64,000 nucleotides of DNA from Acanthaster planci. Its lineage: Eukaryota > Echinodermata > Asteroidea > Valvatida > Acanthasteridae. Location of the stretch: the NCBI RefSeq assembly GCF_001949145.1, contig NW_019091379.1, forward strand, positions 98,916-162,915, read 5' to 3'. The notes beneath the pieces are model-generated. The model had not been told where the DNA came from. It saw only the letters and a program-made list of their open reading frames with translations, and did no database searches. Below, piece after piece: positions 51,118-62,517 of this stretch. The position numbers and the translations under genes are program-made. Every line of letters begins with the position of its first letter. Within the stretch, counting starts at the first letter, position 1.

Positions 51118-52338
51118 TACATGACAAACTTACTGTTTTCACTCTACGTAATACATATGTCATAAGTTTTTCTGTACTGACACGGTGAAAATCATCTCAT
51201 AGTGCGTTGCATTGGGTTCTACACTCCAAATTTATAACAAAGTTACATAAAAAGATTTCAAATTACAATCACAAGACCTAACGGTATTCGAATGTCAGTA
51301 GATGCTACAAATTTTTGTAACACCGAGTTAAGAACAAAGCCTTTAAGCCCCACGAAGAGTCGTAAGTTTAGGGTGAAGGCACTTCCACAGTCAGGACATT
51401 GAAAATGCTCGATTGAGACCGTAATAGTGAATAGCATACTAAATTCCAATCTATCGTATGCCGTTTCAAAGGACCCTGTAATTTTGCTTCATGCTCAAGT
51501 ACCCAACGGCCGGATTTGGAAAATCTTCTCCATCCCCCAATATGAAATAATAATTCCTCGGTATGTCAGATGCGATTACATTGCCCCTTGTCATCGCGTC
51601 GGGCAATTAAAGTCCAGACCCTATTAGGGCAAATAAAGTAATTACTTTGTTGAAAGGTAATAACATTGGTCTGTTTTAATCGAATTATTCCTCCTCGCAT
51701 TGCCGTGGGCTCATTTTTCATAGATTGGGGAAAAAACGGGGGTTGCCCAAATAATAAGCTGAAAATCGGGTACAGTGTATTTGCCTCGCTGACCTGTCCT
51801 TTCTAGGTGTGTGTTTAATTTTAGACTGACTCAAGCCGATGCATTACTTTTCATGAGAGTGAATATATGTGGATTTTTTTTGGGGGGGAGGAGGTGGTTT
51901 CTGCTTTTGTAAAAGCCGTCTGGTGACTTGTTCCTAGATTGCACAACACGATATTAACGTCTTGTTTGCAATGCTTCTAGACTGCTTGCCAATCTCTCTG
52001 GAATAAGGCAGCCCTGCGGACTCGGGTACAAAATGAGATCCCTAATCCAGGCTCAATTTTCAATCTTATTCATCCAAACATTCCGGCTTTGCAAATCCCA
52101 CTACAAATCCCTGCCCGAACACGTCTCATACTTCCCCCCCCCACCCTTCCCTCTGCCGCAGCAGACAGCGTCGCTGAAATTTTAAAGCAACAAACAAGGG
52201 GCTCTATTCAATAAAACAGAGAGTAAGCGTTCAAAGCTGCCGCATTGGGGCCCTAAAACCGAGGCTTTATTACAGCCGCCGAGGCAGGCTCCTCGTACTC
52301 CTGACAACGCACGTTTCTATGCTCGCATCTCTTTAGCA
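51118..52338. other. Non-coding stretch, no gene recognised
   Basis: Open frames are short and both-strand. The last 300 bases are more GC-rich. No domain seen. Confidence 0.4.
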
Positions 52339-52352
52339 GTTGCCATGGCAAC
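52339..52352. promoter_or_regulatory. Perfect RFX X-box palindrome
   Basis: GTTGCCATGGCAAC is the exact symmetrical RFX binding consensus. It lies 5.8 kb upstream of the signal-peptide exon in a CpG-richer tract. RFX factors control ciliary and some endocrine genes; no nearby ciliary gene is seen, so use is inferred only. Confidence 0.4.
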
Positions 52353-54711
52353 ATATGCTGAGTACGTCAGCAGGAGCAGTATCATACGTCAGTGCAGAAT
52401 GCATGGGGGGGGTCTGAATCAGCAGCTTGAAGCGTTTACGCTTGGTGTTGTGGAGCAATTGGCCAGTCTTTAATGGTCGCCACCCCATGGTGCCGCCGGG
52501 CCGGGGAGTGATGGAACTCCCTGGCTGGATGTATAGATGAGTCAATTGATGGCTGATTTCGCACAGGTGATGGAGTAAATTCAATTGACTGACTCTCCCT
52601 ATCGAGGGAATCCAGCGGTAATGGGACTGTGCCCGTTAATTCGACAGAAAGCTGGTGCTGAAAAACAGCCCGGTTAGCCGAGTAACATCTGAAATCCTCA
52701 CGCTGCATCGCTCGAAAGCAGCGGAGGAAAATAAGTCTGAAAGTCAGCGGGTGTGTTTCTTACAGGTTGATGTATGGACCTAAAAAGAAGTCGGCTTTTC
52801 CTGGTCACAATTTCCCCAAACAGTGATGAGTCCAGCTACGCTACACGCTTGCCCCAGCCTGATTAGTTAGAATTTTATAATTACTGTTATTAAAAGTTGC
52901 GGCTAATTGTTGAGCCTTGCTTTTGAATGTCCCTTTTGTGATTGAAGTACGTATAGATTATGATGGAGAATGAGTTGATTTTGTTCTAAATTGTAAAAAC
53001 TCACTGGTGCTCAAGGCATCGCGTACGTGCGGTTTATTCATTTATACGTTCGATGCAACGCATGTCTTTGTCGTTTTTATCGTCTAAAAATACCCGGCCG
53101 GCGAAGTCGATTTTTTTTTCCATTTTGGCGATGACGTCAACGTTGGTTTCCTCCTCTTGATCAAGTTTAGCGTTGCCGTGGTATGTGAAGTGGGTAACTC
53201 AATGCGGCCTGCGGATTGCGTGCAGGGGAAAAAACAGAAAGACCTCGTCGCGATGTGGAAGCGACGCCGTGCAAAATGCCAAAACATCCGCCCCTATTGC
53301 TTACATAACGGGCCGACTAAAGGTTGAGTTTGACGTTGAGGCTTGCTGTGCGCGCGTCTGCCTTAGCTGTTGGGGTGTTGGATAGTATCAACCATAACGC
53401 GTGAGAGCCGAATTTTATTCTCGTCACATCGTCGACACGGAGCCCTTCTGCATTATAGATGTCCGCAAATGGGGAGAAATAATTGCATGTTTTCGCTTTA
53501 AAATGCCCAATTCCTCTGCACGTGCCAAGGTTTTTTAGCATTAGATATGATGATGTGGTGAATTCTAATACAAGGCTAATCATCAGGGTTGGTTTCAAAG
53601 TTTGACCTGCGTCTCTTACTTTTGAAGACGAGGAACGTTACTTTATTAAAGGAAAATTATAATTGGGGTACAAAGCACCCCCTCAAAAATGGAATAAAAC
53701 AACAGAGAAAATGAAACTAGGCAAAAACAATGTATTGAAAGGCAAATCAAGCGATTAGTTTCTTGACTAAGTTTTAATTCTACTTGAGCTGAGTGCTGTT
53801 AAACAACAAAGGAATCAGCATAGTGGTAGTGACATCCTTGACCCGCTGCCCTCGTTAATAATGGAGGCAAGCAGGACGAGTCCGTTTTCCCCCTGAATCG
53901 CTTAAATTATGGACGCCAAGAAAAAAATCTTGGCCGGCCTGGGGCAGAATGAATAATTCACGCGAGAACTGGCGCAAATAACCTCCTAATCTCAAGATTT
54001 TTTTCAGTCTTTCCCGTGCATCTTTAAGCACACTTGCGAAATCTGGACTTGCGTCCTTGCAATTTCTTCATGTCACTTACGCACGCGTGTCCCTTTTCCT
54101 CGGTATGCTTCGAAATTATTTTCCCCATTATCACTTAACAGCTTTTGAAATAGGCCTAGATCATTAATTTTATGTCAGTTGCCGTTAATGAACGACTTCC
54201 CGGGAATTCATCACCAATGTGATCTGTTGGATTTTCAGATTGTAATCAAAGAAGTACAGGGTAGGGAACATCAGAACATGTTGTTGTTTTCGTAGTCACG
54301 TTGGCTACATCCGGGATGTTTGGTCAAACTAACTCGAGTGGCTTTCTTAAGTTCATTGACTTTAATCAAGCCCTGCACTCGTCAATGGTTACCATTTCTA
54401 AATAATTTAATATTGAGCATTATACACCGTAGTTACTTACCGTATCCCCATTATAAATTAAGCAAATTCATCAATTTATTTTTGTTTGCTCTCTGGTGAC
54501 ACATTCCACCATCAACTCGGTTCTGTCAGCGTGTGCGTGCGACGCAAGGAGACTCGCCCCGTGAAAATCACACCGTCAATATGCAAACCACGGTTGCCCG
54601 TTCGCTGTTTCCTTCTAATGTTTAATTCTGGTCCTTAAGCTGTATGCACAAGCAAAACACTACCACGGCACTCATCAGACCTCCAGAAGAGGCAAAAACA
54701 GAATAATAGGA
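52353..54711. other. Non-coding stretch, no gene recognised
   Basis: Mixed-GC sequence with both-strand open frames under 95 codons and no domain. It may hold distal control elements for the gene starting near 57.6 kb, but nothing proves that. Confidence 0.4.
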
Positions 54712-54725
54712 ATTGCCATGGCAAC
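54712..54725. promoter_or_regulatory. Near-perfect RFX X-box
   Basis: ATTGCCATGGCAAC matches the RFX palindrome at 13 of 14 positions (A for G first). Second such site in 2.4 kb. Confidence 0.35.
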
Positions 54726-56437
54726 AAAGCACGTGATTTGCCGTCAGCATTCAACTTGTTTTGGTCAATCAGATCCAGTCGGCAAGGAATGAAGCATTTT
54801 ATTTATGAGACCATTATCAGTCCCTGAATGGACATTCATTTTCTCTTCCGTTACTACGGAGCATCAAATTATCAAAGTACAGGGATCGTCATCCTGGCAA
54901 AATCCTAATTCTTAAAGGGATCGTCATGCCAATTGTGTCTCATGAAACCGAATGTTTAACTCGATTTCTAAGAACTGCGTACCGTCAATGGAATTTTTTT
55001 TAAAGTTGTCCCAAGTGGCATAACTACGACCCTGTCACGTTCCTCCAACGTCCACCGACAGGATTTGAAGTAGTTCGCAATTTAAGGGTTCTCTGTAATG
55101 GTTTTGTGTCCCATTTAACCCAATTTTCATTGTTTGTTTTGCTATTTTTAAACGTTGTCGTTGAGCGTTTACATTTTCTACATGCCAATGAAAATTTGCA
55201 TATAATGAAAAAAGTGAAGCCAGAAACCTCAATCTAACAGTTATCATAGCACAAGAATTCCCAATCTGTTGCTGTCTTAAATTCGCTTTTCTTTGGCGAG
55301 TTGCTGTTTCACTTCATAACACTGCAGGCCAGTAAACAAAGCTTTTTCAGAAATATTTAGTAAGTAAATTTGGGTTCCACAATTTTACCAGAAAGCCCTT
55401 TATAATAAGGAGTGCCAGCCTTGAATCGGTGCCAGTATTTTATTTTGAAAAGAAATCCAAATCTTTAAGAAGCGCCCTTTTTAATACTGGAGGCGACTAC
55501 GAAGAGCTTTGAGTTAGGTTTTGATACATTTAAGGGAAGAAAAAGTTGTGCAAATTTTGCATGTTAGAAAAATAATCCTTTGGAACTTTTTATAAGGAAG
55601 GCAAATCTTAATTGCTACTGTACTTTAAACAGGGGGTGATCCCCTTGGCCTTGGGAGTTGCAGCGAAGTGTTCATCTTGGGATGTTATGTCAATTTCCAA
55701 TACTTTGGGAAACTAAAGCCAATCGACTGTCAATCCTCAAACCATGTTAGTTTGTAGACTGTTTCCTCCACATTAAATCTAGTAGAGCGTCGTGGAGGGT
55801 TCAGAGAGATTCCTGGGGAAAATATTGAAAGGGGTATGAGCTCCGAGCTGGACCAAGAGAGGGCGCAATTTTCCTGTTCACTTTGGTCGGAACTGCACTT
55901 CGCTGGTTCCACGAACGACTATGAAACGCTCACGTTACCAACAAAACGAACATTCCTGATCAACATGACTCTGTTCAGCCGATGAGGGGGTGCTTTGGCT
56001 CAAGGCGGAGAGCCTGTCTCAAATTCTAAAATTATGAAGTTATCTACATTGCTGGATAATGGCTCCAAAGAGAATACAACGTCGCTCAAATGAAAAATGT
56101 TATTATCCATTCAAGGTCCTATACACATGCAACAGAATGCGTGAAATCTGAATCCACCATTTGCTTGCTGTTCAGGGAGGGAGGGACGTAATCTTACGAG
56201 GTTTGCGAGAAGGTTTCCTGTTAGATTTCGCAGAGCAGTTGTGCAGTGCTCTTCAAGGTATCCCCCGTTTAACAAGCGTATCTTGCGTTTCGATTGGCAA
56301 GATAATGAATTTCAGGCCTCCACCGGGGAGTAACGATACGATCCGATGGACAAGGTCATCCCCGGAAAACTTTCAACACTACGTCTTTAAGGGAACAGTC
56401 ATCGATGGTTAATGTGGCGTACATTATAGTTGAGATG
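54726..56437. other. Non-coding stretch, no gene recognised
   Basis: AT-rich, no gene or repeat that I can define. The 83-codon frame at 56161 has no recognisable feature. Confidence 0.4.
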
Positions 56438-56529
56438 AATACGGGCATTGGGTCGACAGATTTCGCGTAACGTGATTGGTCAACGCGCTGTAAACTCTTG
56501 GAGGCGCACTATTTCGAAACGCCCGTATT
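56438..56529. repeat. Foldback MITE, family A, copy 3 (internally deleted)
   Basis: Keeps the left tip AATACGGGC, then jumps to GGTCGACAGATTTCGCG and the whole right arm, ending ATTTCGAAACGCCCGTATT. Most of the left arm is deleted, leaving 92 bp. Both tips are intact. Confidence 0.8.
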
Positions 56530-57577
56530 CACGGACTTACTAAAGTAGCGATGTATCTCAAGGGAACTCGGATTCTTCTTTGTTTTGTGACGTAATGTAC
56601 ATCGCGACAAAAACTGTAGCTACGTGTAGTTCATTGCTGCTGTTTGGTACAGAAAATATACATAATTTAAACCAAGTTTGAATGATATAGTTTGACATAT
56701 TTGGATGTGGTGAGCTATCATCAAATCGACCCGTGGCCAGCCTAAACAATAGTCGGTACTTAATGGCGGTAGTTTACATTTTAGTATGAGTTTTATTCTG
56801 TAATGACTATTTAATTTTATTAAATAGTATTATTTAATTGTACTTTTTCATCTTATATTACTATTTATTTTATAAAATAGTAATTTAACTAATTACTAGC
56901 GATTATAACCGAGTGGTAGTCTCGCTATTCAACGGAAATGCGCAACTTTGGACATGTGAAAATGTTTGTTCCAAGGTGTCGCTTCAGTTACTAATGCTAA
57001 ATACACGCTGGATTGTTTTAAATTAACGGATTGGTCAAATCTTGAGCTCCGTGCTACGCCTGACAGAGCTTCACACAGTACTGAAAATAAAGAAATCCCC
57101 AAACGTATGCATAACTATGAATATGATATATTATTGATGTTATCGTGGTTGTAATACTCAAAATGGCTGATTAAAAATTATAAATGCGACACCGAACTTC
57201 CGTGGACGTTTGGTTTTTACATTGTCTATAACTTGTTTAACATACTTATTCAAAAATCCAGCTGTAAGACCATTTCAGTTAATATCTGGCCTAGGCTGAC
57301 AACTGAATTGTATTACAAGAAATAGCCAAATAACGTTTATATTTTATATATCTCATTTGAAAAAAGAAAAATTATCACTGCGGATGTATGATGGTTTAAG
57401 GGTGTACTTGGTGTCCAATGATGGAAATAGCATGCCTTATGCATAGGTCCACTTGAAGTAGATGTCATCCGTACTGTAATTAACTTGCCCGTCGCAGTAC
57501 TGTGTCGTTCCTATTTTTAAACATCCATTTTTAAGCTTTTTACATTTAGTCGATCAGCGGTCATGGTTGCTCTTATT
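56530..57577. other. Non-coding stretch upstream of secreted-protein gene
   Basis: Very AT-rich, with a TTTAATTTTATTAAATAGTA-like self-complementary stretch around 56810-56900. No gene seen. Confidence 0.4.
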
Positions 57578-57587
57578 AGCCAATCAG
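57578..57587 (+). promoter_or_regulatory. CCAAT box of the 58-kb gene
   Basis: AGCCAATCAG, a perfect NF-Y type CCAAT box, lies about 240 bases upstream of the probable 5'UTR exon donor at 57822 and marks the likely promoter. Confidence 0.45.
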
Positions 57588-57609
57588 ACGCCAGTGTAGG
57601 CCGGGAGCG

Positions 57610-57821
57610 ATAACTGGACGGTTTCATTAGTGCCGAGCGCCTGTGCATTGCTCGCAGGTTACAATTTCTTCGGAGGAGACCACATGGAGACAGCATCCGT
57701 GCGATGGTTTCGCTGACGCAAGTGTTTACAGCGTTGTTCCTCCTGTGACGTGGCACATCAAAGCACTGACGTACGCGTGGCTTGCTCCGTCTTGCCAAGA
57801 ACGAGTGGGCTTCAATCGACG
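57610..57821 (+). other. Probable 5'UTR exon of the secreted-protein gene
   Basis: A GC-richer segment ending TCAATCGACG followed by the good donor GTAAGATC at 57822. The matching acceptor (GATTGTTTCTAG) ends at 58122, giving a 301-base intron. The start is only approximate, set by the CCAAT box. Confidence 0.4.
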
Positions 57822-58134
57822 GTAAGATCGTCCTGGAAACGCTCTTTGCCTTGGCTTTGTGTGGGCTGGCGGAGTGCGTGCTGCATCCAGCAAGACCTCA
57901 CCATTCCTGTCAGTACTACCTCGCCAGTGAACATCATTAGTGGATTAAGGACGCGCTTTTTTAACCTCGAATCATTTGTCCCTCGCAAACTCCATCTTGA
58001 TATCGAGGCTCTTTGGTTTCTTTTTATTGCTCCCATAACCGCTTTAAGGTACCGGAGAGGGCGTGTCAACTCTCTCTGATTCTTGGAGGAGTTTCTGGAC
58101 TAGTCTGGCTGATTGTTTCTAGGAACTGATCACC

Positions 58135-58210
58135 ATGACTCGGTGGGCCTTGCTGGTAGTGCTTCTTGCCTCGTTGGTCTTGGCGTCAACCAATGCTGCG
58201 CCTGTACAAG
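58135..58210 (+). CDS. First coding exon of a secreted protein (partial)
   Basis: ATG in a strong context (CACCATGA) opens 25 codons plus one base up to donor GTATGT at 58211. The exon itself begins at 58123. The peptide is a textbook signal sequence: MTRW, then hydrophobic ALLVVLLASLVLA, then STNAAPVQ, with likely cleavage after Ala in NAA. Secretory precursors often split just after the signal peptide like this. The rest of the protein is not recognised in the following 5.8 kb, so its family is unknown; a peptide hormone, growth factor or extracellular protein are all possible. Confidence 0.7.
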
Positions 58211-58932
58211 GTATGTTCTTCAACTCAGAATCTGCATTCCAAGTCAAGAAATGTTTCACATTTTGTTAAATCCTGAAACTTGACCGCTCAGATCGTCTTG
58301 GAGTGTTTCTTTATGGAATACTTTTTTTTCCATTACGGCATTAACAGTACACGATAATCCTCAGAATACACGTTTGATGTAGTTCTATTTTCTAGTTTTT
58401 TTCAGAGCGTGTATTTTCTCTTTAATAGCATAAACCCGTACTATTATCTTGTCTCAATTTTTGCATTTTTGTCCGAACAGTCTTGATTTAAAAGTCATGT
58501 TCATGTGGCTTGAAATTACCCATGTAAAATTTGTGACTTGGTGTTCAGATTCAACTTTGTTATACAGTGGATGTTACTTTATGTCTTTGTTTGTAGTAGA
58601 TTGTAGTGCAAAGAGGTGTTTCACAAGCACGCCAATTTTATTATACCCAATTATTTTGTACATGTATTTTTGCCAGCCAACTGCAGTTACAATTTCTCCC
58701 CGTGTACGGTTTGACTTGTGACTGAAATCTTCAACTGTCACACACTATAGACAGCCAGCAGGAAAATTAGCTCTCCGACATCCTTCGGGACGTCAAATAT
58801 CTCTTGCCTAAGTCTGGCTATAGGGAATACATGGCCATGCAGAGCCGCTCGCTATTAATGTCCCTCCCACCGTGGTCCGTCTACATCAAGGATAGCAGCA
58901 AAAATAAGCTGCACGGATTGGATTCTGTTGTG

Positions 58933-58960
<28 letters not shown>
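58933..58960 (+). repeat. Poly-T tract
   Basis: Twenty-eight consecutive T with no interruption. It could be the reversed tail of a retroposed copy, but no body is recognised next to it. Confidence 0.8.
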
Positions 58961-58963
<3 letters not shown>

Positions 58964-61900
58964 TTCCCCTTCTGCTGTCTATTCCCTCCTCCAAGTCTAT
59001 ATCCCCTGCCGCCGTGCGTTGTTTTCACACAGACAATATTCTCTTATGATTCCCGTCAGCGATTCTCTTCGGCCCGGCGTCGTGCGCGGAGCATTACGCC
59101 CGGATTAACAAAAAAAAGCCGCTTTTTGTTTCCGCACGACGGCACGTTGCAGCGGCGATGAGTTGTGATCAGTAACAACGGATGATAAACAGGGAGTCAA
59201 ACGTGACAAACAGTGGTCGCAAAAGTAATAAATCCCCTCAACAAACAGTGGGGCAAAACGAAAAATACATATAGAATAAAATTGTCACGAATTACTTCAA
59301 ACTTTGCGAGTGCTACCTCTACCTTGTCAGACCAGTTTGAGGAGTCCTTTGCTTCCAGCCGTTATTGTGAGAATATTGTGATCAAACTCAGAAACAATGT
59401 GAAGAACTGAAAAAACGTGCAGATACTATTGATTCTGTTTAACTTCAAGGGGTATTTCAACTCGCGAGTCCCATCCACCCACAGTTGCGTTTTGTTTCAC
59501 AGCTAGTTTGTTTGGGTGGTTACCTTGTCCATCGGAAGTGGTCCATGAAATGAGTTGTATATGAAAAATTTGTTTGATGTGGCTTTACTAAATTGGCCTC
59601 TGCCCAAAGCATTGTTGAACATTATGTTATTGAGCAAGATCGAAATCAATTCGATAATTTTAGTTCTCGTACAATATATAACAGCACAATACCTTTCCAA
59701 GTGCGCTTCGGGGTACCTTTCAGTCCTCGTGTTTTATCCGCAGTTTCAATTGAAGTCGGCCATATTGAATTGGAAGCGAGGTTTGCTTTTTTTACAAACA
59801 CGAAAGTAATCAAATAAATGTTCATTACACATTGAATCATTTACAATTTGTACTTTTATAATTATCTAAATATTTTAAGCAAGGTTTCAAAAGAATGAAT
59901 GTGAGGCATCAAACCCAAAATAGTCAGGCACGACCCCATTTGACAGATTAAACTGAATAAGGCTCGAAGAACGCGATGAAAATGGTGTCTCTGAGTCTGT
60001 TAAGACTGGTTCATACTTCGTGCGAAAGCGATCACAAATGTCAATTAAGTGACGTCAGCTCAAAGCTTTGCTCTGCGAATTCGTAAAAGTTGAACACCTT
60101 CCAAGTCGAGCAAAATTTTTCACCAACTCTTTCGTGACGTCAAGTACGCTTCGCTTTCACATTTGCTCGTTGTGTGAACCGGCATATAATAAGGTCCATT
60201 GTTTTTATATTAACTCTCAATTCTGGTTGACAATCGAAGGAATTTTTTCCTCTCTCCAAATTTCCAAATTTGTAGTTGGTTTTGATTCGCCACAAGATTG
60301 TTTTCTTTTTCATACTTTGAAGGCTTTTTTCAAGACTGTATAAAATTTCTTTATGTCAACATTTTAAATAAGCCGTTCCCCAGGCAACTTAGGTTCACCA
60401 ACCTTCCTAGAACCTTCCTGCAACGTCTTCGTATATTAAAGGAACGTACGAATTATTTTCCCGAAAAAACGTCGTGTTTTACTCCATCAGTTTGCGTTCA
60501 CAGACGACACCAGAAAGACTCAGAGGTTCCAAGCCTGAATCACGGAGCTCTGCGAAAGGCAATCGTTGGGTTCGAATTACAGTTTCATTGTATACTGAAG
60601 TCGGACGCAGCGTGCTCGTTGCAACTTGAGATATACCTTGAAATAACACAGGATCGTTTCAATTTTCAACCGCTTCAGGGCAATTCATGTTTTCCTTTCA
60701 AGAGCAAGTGTGCTCGCACCGTCCTCTTGTTTTGTGTGAACACGGGACGGAGTTGAGATGAACTGCTCTCGTTTTTAGGGTTACTTAACCCAGAAGACGA
60801 GGAAAATGACTTTAACGAGAGACATGGCTTGTTTTTGTTTGTTTGGGCTTTGTATTCAATACCAGCCTTACTAGGGTGGCAAATGGCACACGAGGGAAAA
60901 GACGGTGTCTTTGGTCAACAGCACTATTATATCGACCGTCATTTTGTTTGATGACTGACCCAGGTCATGTGCTGCCTTGTCAAGTATTCATGTGAATTAG
61001 CGTTGTAAGTCAAGACTACATGTTGCCAGTGGTGTACATGAAGTTTGATGCTGTCCTTGCTCTATGCTGTAACTGAGCCTCCGGTTACTTAATGCGTGCG
61101 AATATTTTCCGTCCAGTGCATAACAAAGGTTCTGTGCTCCCGCGTGGTCTAAGCGCATTTTGGTTCAACTTCGCGAAGGCAAGGTCCTGTTTTCAAATGT
61201 CGACCAGTGGCCTTAAAAGTTTAAATGTGATCCATCACCCTGATACCATTAGTGGGACAAATAGAGGAAACTCAAACGCCGGTGTTTGGTATCCAAGTCA
61301 GATCTACTTTTATGAGCACATTCAAACATTAGAGATTCACCTTCAAATATTGACACACATAACACGAGCAGTGTTGGGTAGCCGGAGTCTCTCCCCCATC
61401 TGTCATTATGGTTAGGCCTGCTACTTGCCACACCAGCGGACGTGGTTTGAATGCATGCAGTGGTAGAGCACTGGGTCGCTGGTACGCATGATGCATTCTT
61501 TGATGACGTGGACAGACGATCGATGGTGAAGCATGTCTGGGTGTGACAAATAGGACTGGATTACCAGTGATATGAGTTACACGTGTACTACGTGCCGGGA
61601 ACCTGCCAATAAAAAAAAAACCGGAGCCCTTCCAATTTCAAGTTGGAGTTTAGCCCATAGAGTGGAAAGTATGGGGCACCATGCTGAAGTTGGTGTGGTT
61701 CTGCCGTGTGTTGTCAACCCAGAAAAAACGGCAGCGCTGTATGTAGAGAGTATCGCCAGCCCTAGACCTGGAACCAATATGGCTGTTCGTTATGTGTGCA
61801 ATACGGCATGCAGTAAATTTTCCATGTGCACTGACGCACTATTCGCCATTTTGGTTCCAACAATAATTCTGAGACACTCATGTCGCAACTCTCTCCATAA

Positions 61901-62157
61901 GCAGCTCTGGAAAAGGGTGCAGCATCATTGACATCTTGGTATTTCACAGATCTAGAATTACACCGCATACCAAATTTTCAGTATTTATTTCATGGCATCA
62001 GACATATTCAAAACCTTTGTATAACTTTGTAATTATGAACCGACGCCTGGACTCCAGTCTGAGATAAAAATTCCAAACAATTTTGCGGAACTAAACAAGA
62101 AACTCATTAAACATGCACTAATGATGCATGTAATCAACTGGCACGGTTGAAGAATAC

Positions 62158-62517
62158 ATGTCAGGACGCATGGCATGGGCACCCGTCGAGCCACTTCGCA
62201 AATGGAAAACACCAGCACTACCTTCACCTTCAGCAAGCGGTTCCTTCAAACCGTCTTTAGTTCCTAATCTGGCAAGGAAAAGCACAGCATCTCCTTGCCC
62301 TTTTTCGCCACAGTTTGACGTCGACAGTAGATTGGATCTAGTAATTGAATTTCCGAAGAAGGGCAAACCATCTCCTCCGACTCGCCGAGAGAGGCAACTT
62401 TTTTCCCCCAGCCGTGACGTCCATTTTGAGCCATTATGGAAATATAATAACGCCCAGCCTATGCAGGAATGCTTTCAAGATTTAGTAATTCACACACGAC
62501 TGGCGATCTTACTCTAA
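62158..62517 (+). CDS. Unrecognised 119-codon frame
   Basis: Starts MSGRMAWAPVEPLRKWK and is rich in Pro, Ser, Arg and Lys, with LDLVIEFPKKGKPSPPTR in the middle. Codon third positions are varied and the text looks protein-like, but there is no known domain, promoter or splice support. It may be chance or a decayed element. Confidence 0.2.
   Translation: MSGRMAWAPVEPLRKWKTPALPSPSASGSFKPSLVPNLARKSTASPCPFSPQFDVDSRLDLVIEFPKKGKPSPPTRRERQLFSPSRDVHFEPLWKYNNAQPMQECFQDLVIHTRLAILL

Noticed and set aside
60298-60756. 152-codon plus-strand frame
   Set aside because: No domain, no start context and no splice sites; frames this long are expected a few times by chance in 64 kb.
61440-61490. tRNA-like CAGTGGTAGAGCAC segment
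   Set aside because: Only an A-box-like piece; no B box or cloverleaf follows.
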